Source: an uncultured Collinsella sp. (GTDB taxonomy: Bacteria > Actinomycetota > Coriobacteriia > Coriobacteriales > Coriobacteriaceae). From it: a DNA stretch of 26,802 nucleotides. Of the stretch, positions 8,792 to 16,126 are shown one piece after another; position 1 is the stretch's first letter; every line of letters starts with the position of its first letter. The position numbers and the translations under genes are program-made. Under the pieces are notes generated by a model. That model worked only from the letters and a program-made list of their open reading frames with translations, was not told the origin of the DNA and did not search any database. The DNA lies in assembly GCA_900549025.1 (NCBI GenBank), contig URMZ01000025.1, forward strand, positions 1 to 26,802, given 5' to 3'.

Positions 8792-9101
8792 ATGGGACGT
8801 CATTTCCCAATCGAGGCTCAACCGGAAATTGCATCCCGCCCTGTAGGCGAATTCCGGGACGCAGCTTCCCGTTGGGGCGGGTTTCGGAAAGCGTGTTCCG
8901 CTCTGAGGGCTCATTCCGGGATAGACTTTCCGAAGCAGCGCCCATTGGGAAGCTGCGGACCGTATTGGGCATCGATTTTGGGATGCGCTTTCCGCTAGAG
9001 CCACGTTGCGGAAGCTGTGTCCCGTTCTGAGGCTGCAATCTGGGACGCGCTTTCCGCGGGGCGACCATGGGGAAACTACTACCCATTCCGACGCTGCGGC
9101 C
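8792..9101. repeat. Degenerate 31-bp tandem array (62-bp higher-order unit)
   Basis: Ten consecutive blocks begin at 8792, 8823, 8854, 8885, 8916, 8947, 8978, 9009, 9040 and about 9071. Nearly all are exactly 31 bp, and alternate blocks match best, giving a 62-bp unit. Each opens with an imperfect palindrome of the form GGRA-N5/6-TYCC, for example GGGATGCGCTTTCC at 8980 and GGAAGCTGTGTCCC at 9010. Each ends in a more variable G/C-rich half, often with GAGGCT. Blocks are highly diverged but almost free of indels. Traces continue to about 9130. The array lies between two convergent terminators and is probably not protein-coding. It fills the 8786-9134 gap. Confidence 0.75.
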
Positions 9102-9134
9102 CGCCTTGTGCGCTTTCCTCGGCAGGCTCTGCAA

Positions 9135-9170
9135 ACAAAAAACCGGTTGGAATGGGAATTCCAACCGGTT
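9135..9170 (-). terminator. Terminator of the GtrA gene
   Basis: A perfect 13-bp stem, AACCGGTTGGAAT/ATTCCAACCGGTT (9141-9153 and 9158-9170), has a GGGA loop. Read on the minus strand it is followed by TTTTTTG, so it terminates the leftward gene. Confidence 0.85.
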
Positions 9171-9196
9171 ATACATTCAAGCAAATAGTGAATCGA

Positions 9197-9604
9197 CTAT
9201 GACCGTGCGCCCTCGAGGAAGAAGCGGCGGCTGAAGTAGTTGTACCAGGTGACGAGGAACGTGGCGATGGCCTTCATGGCCTGGTAGCCGATGCTCAAAA
9301 ACGTGACGCCCACAAACATGTACAGGTCGTTGAGGCCCAGGCCGATCACCGACAGGATGGTGAAGATCGTGAACTCGCGCTTGCGGCTCATGCCTTCGCG
9401 GTGGTCGAACACGTACTTCATGCTGAGCCAGTAGTTGACCACGACGGACGTGATAAACGAAACCGTGGTGCTCATCAAAAAGTCGAGGTGGAACAGCTCG
9501 ACGAGCGCAATGAGCATGCCCCAGTCGATGCCAAAGGAGATAAGACCCACGACAGCAAACTTGAGGAACTGCTTGGTATGAGGTTGTGCCAGCGCCTTGC
9601 GCAC
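9197..9604 (-). CDS. GtrA family membrane protein (copy 1)
   Basis: 135 residues with four predicted membrane helices. Family marks include KFAVVGLISFGIDW near the N-terminus, NYWLSMKYVF in the middle, and a C-terminal FSRRFFLEG motif. GtrA proteins are thought to move or flip polyprenyl-linked sugars for cell-surface glycosylation. Start is GTG at 9604 with only a weak ribosome-binding site. It is a close paralogue in layout of the gene 220 bp upstream (FNYLASMKYVF there), suggesting duplication. No glycosyltransferase is adjacent, so the sugar substrate is unknown. Confidence 0.88.
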   Translation of the reverse strand: MRKALAQPHTKQFLKFAVVGLISFGIDWGMLIALVELFHLDFLMSTTVSFITSVVVNYWLSMKYVFDHREGMSRKREFTIFTILSVIGLGLNDLYMFVGVTFLSIGYQAMKAIATFLVTWYNYFSRRFFLEGARS

Positions 9605-9701
9605 GTAATCACATCCAATGCGTTGATGAATCGAGCAGAGGATACTTTAGAGCTTTTACAAGGGAAACGTAAGGTCTTTGCCAAGAACTATATGAACTCG
9701 C

Positions 9702-9740
9702 CAAATTTTCAAGAGCTAATCCGCAAACGTTGAAAATTTG
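9702..9740. promoter_or_regulatory. Perfect 11-bp inverted repeat upstream of GtrA copy 1
   Basis: CAAATTTTCAA (9702-9712) and TTGAAAATTTG (9730-9740) are exact inverted copies with a 17-bp spacer, in the AT-rich gap between the two GtrA genes. Position about 100-140 bp upstream of copy 1 suits an operator or a promoter-proximal RNA hairpin. No recognised regulator site is matched. Confidence 0.4.
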
Positions 9741-9757
9741 CCCGTAAACGAGCGACA

Positions 9758-9797
9758 CCCACGGACGATACTGCGCTGAGTGCGCGTCGTCCGTGGG
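9758..9797 (-). terminator. Strong hairpin downstream of GtrA copy 2
   Basis: CCCACGGACGA/TCGTCCGTGGG forms an 11-bp stem with an inner GCGC/GCGC stem. There is no T-run on either side, so it could be a transcript-end stabiliser, a weak terminator, or a barrier between the two GtrA genes. Confidence 0.45.
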
Positions 9798-9823
9798 CGC
9801 CGTAATGCTGCAGGGGTTTCGAG

Positions 9824-10219
9824 CTATTTTGTCTCGTCGCCCTCCAGGAAGATTTTTCGGGTCACAAAGTTGTAGACCATGACAAGCGCGGTGGCGCAGA
9901 TCTTGGCGATATTGGCCTCGAGTCCCAGGCCGGCGTTGAGCGCCAGCACGATGCCGTCGTTGAGCACCAAACCGATCACGGACAGCACGACAAAGATGAT
10001 GAACTCGCGGCGGCGGCTCATGTCTTCCTTGTGCGCAAACACGTACTTCATGCTTGCGAGGTAGTTAAAGATGAGTGAGATGATAAAGCCGCTGGTGTTG
10101 GCGATTAGGATGTTGAGGCCCAGACCGTAGTGGAGCAGATTCATAATGCCAAAGTCGATAACCGTGGCAATGACACCGACGACGCCAAATTTCATGATCT
10201 GCGCAAGGAGCTTTTGCAT
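9824..10219 (-). CDS. GtrA family membrane protein (copy 2)
   Basis: 131 residues from the ATG at 10219, which is preceded by AAGGCAGG. This start lines up with copy 1 (MQKLLAQIMKFGVVG versus MRKALAQPHTKQFLKFAVVG). A TTG at 10282 would add a 21-residue non-conserved tail. Four membrane helices, the FNYLASMKYVF motif and a C-terminal TRKIFLEG motif place it in the GtrA family of putative polyprenyl-phosphate-sugar translocases. It follows the fructose-bisphosphatase gene by 78 bp on the same strand and may be cotranscribed with it. Confidence 0.87.
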   Translation of the reverse strand: MQKLLAQIMKFGVVGVIATVIDFGIMNLLHYGLGLNILIANTSGFIISLIFNYLASMKYVFAHKEDMSRRREFIIFVVLSVIGLVLNDGIVLALNAGLGLEANIAKICATALVMVYNFVTRKIFLEGDETK

Positions 10220-10297
10220 GGTACCTGCCTTAGGGTGGCGCGGGGACGCCATGGGGATGACAAACTCAGCAAGTTTAGCCAATCCCCGCGGGTGGGG

Positions 10298-12214
10298 CTA
10301 GACGCGCTCTTCGATAGCACCGTTTCTATATGCATCGAGCAGCTGGCGCAGGTCCTGGATCTGGCTGCGAATTTTGGCGCCAGTATCGGTGTCGCTCACC
10401 ATGCGGCGACGGTCCGCTTGGTCAAAACGGTTGGTCTCGCTCTCGATGTCCACGTTGCGCGTGAGTGCCTCGGCAACCGTCGTAAAGGCCCGGTGCGACT
10501 TGAGGCGGCAGCCGCGCGAGCTCGAGATGAGCGTATAGCCGGCGATACCCGTCTTGGGATGGTAAGCGCGGCAGAAGCCGCCATCGATGACCAGCAGCTT
10601 GCCGTTGGCGCGGATGGGCTGCTCGCCCTTGGTGGTTTTAACGGGCGTGTGGCCGTTGATGATGTGGCCGGTCGGCGAACATGCCATGGGCGCGACGCCA
10701 AACTCGCGCATGATGTCGTCGCAGACCGAGGGCGACTTGGTAAGCGTAAAGTACGGGTCCATCGGCTCGACCCAGGTGCTCTTATCGGCGATATAGGCGC
10801 GCTCAAAGGTACGCACCAGGCGTCCGCTGGCGGGTGAATTGAAGCCAATCCACAGGTACCACATCCAGTCGAGGGCATCGCGGTCGCCCACGCGCCACGC
10901 GCGGCGGGCGATGTGGTCGCAAAAATCGAGATAATCGCGGCCGGCGTGCCAGGTGCCCAGGCAGTTCATGCTGCTAAAGGTGCCGTCTTCGTTGAGCGGA
11001 ACGCAGCCGTGGAAGAGCAGGTTGCCGTTGGCGACCTTGTACATCGAGCCGTGGGAATAGAGGAAATCGATATGGCGATGCAGGTGATCGGCGGTGACAA
11101 ACTCGGACACGAGCTTGTCGATGATGTGCTGCTCCTGAGATGTGAGCGTATAGGGGTCCGCCGGATCGACGGTGGGGAAGTCGTTGGTCGTGAGCGGCCA
11201 TACGCTGCCGTCGGCGAGCGTGACCGTGCCGGTGTCGTGCTCGATCTTGTCGAGTAACAGACGGTCGGTCATATCGAACTCGGGGTGGCGCTGGATAATC
11301 TGGCCCTCGAGCTTAAAGAGCAGCACATTGATGGCCTTGATCAGCGGGGTGATGGACTCACCGGCGGTGTAGGTGGCATCGGCAAAGGCGACAAGCTCAC
11401 GCAGCGAGATGCCGTAGTCGTTCTCGAGGATCTCGTAATTGTCGTAACGCAGGTTGTTGCGCAGCACCGTGGCGATGCAGGCGGGCTCACCGGCCGCAGC
11501 GCCCATCCATAGCAGGTCGTGGTTGCCCCACTGGATGTCGAGCGAATGGTAGGTGAGCAGGCGGTCCATAATCTTGGCAGCGCCGCCGCCGCGGTCGAAG
11601 ATATCGCCCACCAGGTGCAGGTGGTCGACGGCCAAGCGCTTGATGAGCGAGGCGAGTGACTCGATAAAGTCGTCGGCGCTGGCGGTCTCCAGGATGGACT
11701 CCACGATGCGCTCGTGATAGCGCACGCGATAGTTGTTCTCGTCCGGGTGCGTGTGCAACAACTCGTCGATGATATAGGCGTAATCGCGCGGTATGGCCTT
11801 ACGCACCTTGGAGCGCGTGTAGCGGCTTGAAAGCGAACGAGCGACCATGATGAGCTGGTCAAGCATCGTCTTGTACCAGGTGGGCGAGTCCTCGCGCTGG
11901 CTGCGGACCAGCTCGATCTTCTCGTGCGGGTAGTAGATGAGCGTGCACAGCTCGCCCTTTTCGTCAAAGGTGAGCGTGTCGCCAAAAATCTCGTCGACAT
12001 GCTCGCGCACGACGCCCGAGCAGTTGTTGAGGATGTGCATAAAGGCTTCGTACTCGCCATGCACGTCGCTCATAAAATGCTCGGTGCCTTTGGGCAGGTT
12101 GAGGATGGCCGAGAGATTGATGATCTCGGTAAACGCGGATTGTTCGGTGGGGAACTGTCTCGAAAGCAGGCGCAGATACTTGAAGTCTTGCGGGTTGCGA
12201 TCGAATGCGACCAT
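10298..12214 (-). CDS. fbp: Class III fructose-1,6-bisphosphatase
   Basis: 638 residues, the usual size for the class III enzyme of Firmicutes and some actinobacteria. It hydrolyses fructose 1,6-bisphosphate to fructose 6-phosphate in gluconeogenesis. Metallophosphatase motifs are visible: SDVHGEYEAF (49-58), GDIFDRGG (203-210) and GNHD (230-233). They are followed by conserved HGCVPLNEDG and INGHTPVK segments. The start at 12214 is preceded by GGAAGG; the frame stays open for about 100 more codons upstream, but that sequence is unlike the family. The divergent promoter region carries several TGGTAAA motifs. It is a cytosolic enzyme that probably supports growth on peptides or amino acids, in keeping with the arginine genes elsewhere in the window. 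Confidence 0.95.
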   Translation of the reverse strand: MVAFDRNPQDFKYLRLLSRQFPTEQSAFTEIINLSAILNLPKGTEHFMSDVHGEYEAFMHILNNCSGVVREHVDEIFGDTLTFDEKGELCTLIYYPHEKIELVRSQREDSPTWYKTMLDQLIMVARSLSSRYTRSKVRKAIPRDYAYIIDELLHTHPDENNYRVRYHERIVESILETASADDFIESLASLIKRLAVDHLHLVGDIFDRGGGAAKIMDRLLTYHSLDIQWGNHDLLWMGAAAGEPACIATVLRNNLRYDNYEILENDYGISLRELVAFADATYTAGESITPLIKAINVLLFKLEGQIIQRHPEFDMTDRLLLDKIEHDTGTVTLADGSVWPLTTNDFPTVDPADPYTLTSQEQHIIDKLVSEFVTADHLHRHIDFLYSHGSMYKVANGNLLFHGCVPLNEDGTFSSMNCLGTWHAGRDYLDFCDHIARRAWRVGDRDALDWMWYLWIGFNSPASGRLVRTFERAYIADKSTWVEPMDPYFTLTKSPSVCDDIMREFGVAPMACSPTGHIINGHTPVKTTKGEQPIRANGKLLVIDGGFCRAYHPKTGIAGYTLISSSRGCRLKSHRAFTTVAEALTRNVDIESETNRFDQADRRRMVSDTDTGAKIRSQIQDLRQLLDAYRNGAIEERV

Positions 12215-12234
12215 GAAACACCTTCCGATGGGGC

Positions 12235-12465
12235 TGGTAAAACTGATAAACAGCGTCAAACGTTTACCAGTATGCGCCGCTTTTGTTTCGATTTTGCGCC
12301 AGCGGCTGAATTGTCGGATGAACGGTTTGGTAAATCGATTTAGTTGAGGTAGATATGGCGGTTGAGTGGAGACGACAGAGGGTGTTTTCTCAGATATTTT
12401 TGCGTGGGGCCGGTGGAGACGATGGTGGTAAAGATGTTCACTATTTTTGGTTCGATTTGGTAAAC
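12235..12465. promoter_or_regulatory. fbp/degV divergent region with repeated TGGTAAA motifs
   Basis: The 320-bp gap 12215-12534 holds no gene. It contains TGGTAAA at 12235, 12328, 12426 and 12458 on the plus strand and the inverted form GTTTACCA at 12262. CTGGTAAA (12234) and TTTACCAG (12263) make an 8-bp inverted repeat just upstream of the fbp start. The repeated half-site suggests operators for a sugar-type regulator, but no protein is identified. A TGCGATAAT sequence near 12498-12506 could be the -10 region for the rightward gene. Confidence 0.4.
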
Positions 12466-12534
12466 AGTGGACATATGTACCGCATGTAGGCTCACTGTGC
12501 GATAATTTGCGCAGCAATGAGTAAGGAGCCTCAT

Positions 12535-13424
12535 ATGAGTGATTTTGTCCTGACCTGTGAATCCGCCGCCGACCGAACCCGTGAGTTCTTTGAATCGCGC
12601 AATATTCCCGTCGCGTATTTTCATTACGAGATCGACGATGTTGTCTATACGGACGATCTGTATCAGTCGATTACGCCGGACGAGTTTTTGCCCAGATTGC
12701 CGCGGGCGCCATGCCCAAGACGTCTCAGGTGGGCGTGGGCGAGTACGAGGAGTTTTGGGAGCCGTTTGTTGCCGAGGGTAAAGACGTGCTGCACCTGACG
12801 TTGTCGTCGGGTATTTCGGGCACGTATGGATCGGCCTGCGTCGCGGCGCAGATGCTTGCGGATCGCTATCCCCAGGGCGGCAAGGTACGCGTCATCGATT
12901 CGCTGGGGGCGTCTTCGGGCTTTGGTCTGTTGCTGGAATATGCCGCCGACGTGCGCGATAGCGGGGCTTCACTCGACGAGACGGCCGCTTGGATCGAGGA
13001 GCATAAACTCAACCTGCACCACTGGTTCTTCTCGACCGATCTGTCGAGCTACCTGCGCGGCGGTCGCATTTCGGCCGCGAGCGCGATCATCGGCACGGCG
13101 CTCAAGATTTGCCCGCTTATGACGGTCGATTGCGAAGGTAAGCTGTCGCCACGTGAGAAGATTCGCACTAAGAAGCGAGCGATTTCCGAGATGGCTAAGA
13201 CCATGATGGCACACGTACAGGACGGTGCAGATTATTCGGGTAAGTGCATCATGTCGCAGTCGGCGTGCCGCGAGGATGCCGAGGCGGTCGCGGCGCTGAT
13301 TGAGGAACAGGTTCCGCAGCTTAAAGGCAAGATTGAGATCAATGACATCGGTACTCTGATTGGCTCGCATACCGGACCTGGTACGGTGGCGCTCTTCTTT
13401 ATGGGCGACAAGCGCGTGGATTAA
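12535..13424 (+). pseudogene. DegV family fatty-acid-binding protein, frameshifted
   Basis: The gene begins at 12535, six bases after AAGGAG (12523-12528), and encodes a normal DegV N-terminus (LTCESAADRTREFFESRNIPV). At the T-run 12685-12689 the frame breaks: five Ts give EFLPRLPR and run out of register. One more T would give EFFAQIAAGAMPKTSQV, which is what the family has, and the rest continues in the other frame from about 12690 to 13424. Restored length is 296 residues. The lipid-contact segments TSQV and SGISGTYGSA are intact. DegV proteins bind fatty acids for phosphorylation and uptake into phospholipid. It is either a real one-base deletion, a homopolymer sequencing error, or a slippage site. 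Confidence 0.88.
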
Positions 13425-13463
13425 TTTGCCCCATCACGTCGCTGCATGATTGCTCAAACGAAA

Positions 13464-13497
13464 ACGGCCCGCCTCACGTTTGTGGGGCGGGCCAAGA
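13464..13497. terminator. Bidirectional terminator between degV and the TIM-barrel gene
   Basis: GGCCCGCCTCAC and GTGGGGCGGGCC (13466-13493) form a 12-bp stem with a GTTT loop. On the minus strand it is followed by GTTTTCGTTT, so it fits the leftward gene best. The rightward gene also ends just before it. Confidence 0.75.
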
Positions 13498-13504
13498 TGT
13501 TTTG

Positions 13505-14596
13505 CTAGCGTTTCTTTCCGCGGAAGAAAAAGCCGTGCAGTGACGGCTTGAGGCCGCGGTTGGCGCGATGCTCCTCGACGCGCTCGTGGATCGAAGCGAC
13601 GCGCTCGATGACTTCGTCGGGAATCGGCACATCGGGATTCATGTTCTCGACTTGGCTGACCTCGGCGGCGGCGACCTGGTCGATAATGGGCACGTCGTCG
13701 CGCGAGATGACAGGTGTGGCGTCTTCCTTCATCTTGCGATAACGCTGCATCATGTCGGTCTGTAGCTGCTGGGCCGAAGGCGGTGTCCAGATGATGGCGT
13801 TGGCGCCGGCGGCGATGGTCTCGCGAATGCTCTCGGGCGTCTTGCCGCCCGGCGCGATAAGCGGCAGGTTGGGATAGTGCTCGCGCAGCTCGCGTAGGAC
13901 CTGGGGCGTGTTCTTGCCGGCGGCGATGTTGAGAATCTTGGCTCCAGCGCGCACCTTGGCGTGGGCATCGTCGTCGCAGCGAACGACCGTGGCGATGACG
14001 GGGATGTCGGCGATGTTGGTGATGTGCTCGACCATCTCGGCAGTAGCGGGGGAGTTGACCACGCAGCCCGCCGCGCCCTGCATCTCGGAGACGGCTGCCA
14101 TCTGCACGGAGCGCTTACCGGTCGTAGTTCCGCCACCCACGCCTACAAAGACCGGGCACTCGGCGACGGTCAGCAGCGCTTGCGTAATGGCGGGCTGCGG
14201 CGTGAAAGGGTAGACCGCAAAGACGGCGTCGGCGTTGGAGTTGCGGATAACCGCGACATCGGTGGTGTAAATGAGCGACTTGATGCGTCGGCCAAAGAGC
14301 GTGAAGCCGCTGGCCTCCTCGATCTCGTCGGGCATGCGAAGGGCAGCCTTGCGCAGGCGTCCGTCGATGGGCAGGGGCTCCATAGGGAGCAGGCCGTTGG
14401 GCGTGACGGCTACTTGGGGCTCGGTGAACTCGTCTGCAAGCTCGACCTCGGAAAAATCGACCGAGGCGACGATGTCCTTGTGCACCTCGGCGGGCACATC
14501 GATGGGAGCTTGGTCGTTTGCCGCCGCAGGCGTGTCGAAGGAGCTGGTGCCGACGAAGGCGTCGACGCGCTCATTTAGATCGTTGAGGGTATCCAT
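13505..14596 (-). CDS. Putative TIM-barrel, aldolase-like protein of unknown function
   Basis: 363 residues, no signal peptide or membrane helix. The first 75 residues are acidic and variable. The core (about 80-290) alternates short hydrophobic strands and helices with glycine-rich turns. These include VFVGVGGGTTTGKRSVQMA and, near the end of the core, IAPGGKTPESIRETIAAGA. The latter resembles the phosphate-binding end of KDPG-aldolase or ribulose-phosphate-binding barrels. The C-terminus is basic (FFFRGKKR). I do not recognise a specific enzyme. The start at 14596 has a poor ribosome-binding site. It is transcribed alone, with a terminator immediately downstream. Confidence 0.7.
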   Translation of the reverse strand: MDTLNDLNERVDAFVGTSSFDTPAAANDQAPIDVPAEVHKDIVASVDFSEVELADEFTEPQVAVTPNGLLPMEPLPIDGRLRKAALRMPDEIEEASGFTLFGRRIKSLIYTTDVAVIRNSNADAVFAVYPFTPQPAITQALLTVAECPVFVGVGGGTTTGKRSVQMAAVSEMQGAAGCVVNSPATAEMVEHITNIADIPVIATVVRCDDDAHAKVRAGAKILNIAAGKNTPQVLRELREHYPNLPLIAPGGKTPESIRETIAAGANAIIWTPPSAQQLQTDMMQRYRKMKEDATPVISRDDVPIIDQVAAAEVSQVENMNPDVPIPDEVIERVASIHERVEEHRANRGLKPSLHGFFFRGKKR

Positions 14597-14787
14597 GGAG
14601 GCTCGATTCTATGTGATAACGGCCGGCGCTATGCAGCCGGAATTGCGAATGCTAAATCGTTTGACGAGTTGATTTTTCCCCGCCGCGCCATCCGTTAGAC
14701 CGAAGGGCCGGTGAACGTGAAGGAGCTGTGGTGGCGGGGATCGAGGTGCTATCTTGAAAGTCCCGTTTACAAGAGAGGTGACGCGGT

Positions 14788-14958
14788 ATGGAATTTTCGG
14801 CAATGTTGGGCTCGATTGGCCTGTGTGTGGGCGCAATCGTTGCCGCCGCGGTCATCTACTTTGTGGTCACGGCCATTAAGGGCAAAAGGGCCGAACGCAA
14901 GGAGCGCACGATGCTTAAACAGCATCGCGACCAGCAGGGCAAACGCGCACGGAGATAA
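14788..14958 (+). CDS. Small single-pass membrane protein (56 residues)
   Basis: The ATG at 14788 follows GAGAGGTG and encodes 56 residues. A hydrophobic helix occupies about residues 7-30 (GSIGLCVGAIVAAAVIYFVV). It is followed by a strongly basic tail rich in Lys, Arg and Gln (ending GKRARR), expected in the cytosol. It lies between divergent and convergent neighbours, 24 bp from the end of the methyltransferase gene. Ribosome-binding site, clear membrane segment and positive-inside tail support a real gene. I do not recognise a family. A role at the membrane, perhaps with RNA or ribosomes given the basic tail, is only a guess. Confidence 0.7.
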   Translation: MEFSAMLGSIGLCVGAIVAAAVIYFVVTAIKGKRAERKERTMLKQHRDQQGKRARR

Positions 14959-14982
14959 CTTGTTGAGTTTTGGATCCGTGCG

Positions 14983-16086
14983 CTAGCTGCGTTTTCGGAT
15001 CAGGGCAATGTAGAAGCCCTCAAAGTCGCGGCTAGGCGGAATGGTGAGCGTGCCGGGCAGGCCGTTGGCGATGGCCGATACCTGACCGGCGGCAATGGCT
15101 TCGGTCAGAGCGTTGGACTCGATGCGCGGCTCCTCACCAGCTTCCTGGGTGCGTCGTGCTTCGCTTTCGCTCGGCGTGCCGTCGAGGGGGATAAGCTCGC
15201 AGTCCATGTGCTTGTCGAGGGCCTCTTGCAGGGCGTCCTCGTTTTCCTGCGGCAAAATCGAACAGGTCGAATAGACAAGCGTGCCGCCCGGTTTGAGGGC
15301 ACCCATGGCGCGGTCCAGAAGTGCTCGCTGCGAGCGGGCGCACTTGCTCAGCAACTGCTCGGTGAGGCCGCGCAGGCTTTTCTCGTTGCCACTGATGACG
15401 GTGCCCGTGCCGGTGCAGGGAGCGTCGAGCAGGATGCGGTCAAAGCGGAAGAACTCGTCGAGCTCGCGTGCGTCGATGCGCATGACGGGCACGTTTTTGG
15501 CACCTTGGCGGTGGAGGTTGGACTCAAGCTTTTCGGCGCGGGGAATGCTCATCTCACAGGCGGTGAGGTGCGCCTGTCCCTGGGTGAGGGCGGCGATCTG
15601 TGTTGTCTTGCCGCCGGGGGCTGCGCACATGTCCAGGATGTCCTCGCCTGCCTGGGCGCCCAGGACCAACGGCGGCATCATGGATGACAGGCTCTGCAGG
15701 TAGATCTTGCCGTCGCGGTAGATGTCGAGATCCCACAGATCGGAAACCTGGGCCTCGGGCAGGATAAAGGCGTCTGGGTACCAGGCGACGGGGTTGTGGG
15801 CGATGCCGGCGGCACCGAGCGCCGCAGCGATGTCCTCGGCGGTCGCCTTGAGCGTGTTGGCGCGCAGCGTGACCGGGCGTGTGGCCGCGGCGCCGAAGCC
15901 CTCGATCATGAGCTTGGCATCGGCGGGCGCATAGGCGCCGGCGACCGTGTCGACCATAAAGCGCGGCAGGTCGGCGGCGGAGTGTTGGGCGGCAAGCTGG
16001 TCAGAAAGCTCGGTAGCAGCAAACTGCCTGAGCTTGAGCTCGGCCTTGACCTGCTTTTTCTGCTTACGACGACGCGGCTTGGACAT
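14983..16086 (-). CDS. NOL1/NOP2/Sun family RNA cytosine-5 methyltransferase
   Basis: 367 residues. A Lys/Arg-rich N-terminus (KPRRRKQKKQVK) precedes a Rossmann methyltransferase domain. It shows the SAM loop DMCAAPGGKTT (152-162), DAPCTGTG with Cys224, and YSTCSILPQEN with catalytic Cys275. These two cysteines are the release and nucleophile residues of the RsmB/RsmF/NSUN family, which makes m5C in rRNA or tRNA with S-adenosylmethionine. The C-terminus ends in the conserved DFEGFYIALIRKR. It is preceded by AAGGAAAG and follows the MetRS-like gene by 40 bp on the same strand, so the two probably form a translation-related operon. The exact RNA target cannot be read from the sequence. Confidence 0.92.
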   Translation of the reverse strand: MSKPRRRKQKKQVKAELKLRQFAATELSDQLAAQHSAADLPRFMVDTVAGAYAPADAKLMIEGFGAAATRPVTLRANTLKATAEDIAAALGAAGIAHNPVAWYPDAFILPEAQVSDLWDLDIYRDGKIYLQSLSSMMPPLVLGAQAGEDILDMCAAPGGKTTQIAALTQGQAHLTACEMSIPRAEKLESNLHRQGAKNVPVMRIDARELDEFFRFDRILLDAPCTGTGTVISGNEKSLRGLTEQLLSKCARSQRALLDRAMGALKPGGTLVYSTCSILPQENEDALQEALDKHMDCELIPLDGTPSESEARRTQEAGEEPRIESNALTEAIAAGQVSAIANGLPGTLTIPPSRDFEGFYIALIRKRS

Positions 16087-16126
16087 CCGTCTTTCCTTCC
16101 CATTCCATTACATGTCGAGTGTTGTT

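Noticed and set aside
8792..9101. Array considered as a CRISPR
   Set aside because: Blocks are directly adjacent and all diverged, with no invariant repeats separated by unique spacers, and no cas genes are nearby.
8629..9184. Several 60-146-codon frames on both strands across the 31-bp array
   Set aside because: They overlap one another in different frames and exist because the repeat lacks stop codons; 31 is not a multiple of three, so no stable peptide repeat is encoded.
12340..12517. N-terminal extension of fructose-bisphosphatase up to 12517
   Set aside because: The extra sequence is unlike the family and crosses the regulatory region; the ATG at 12214 has a good ribosome-binding site and gives the normal length.
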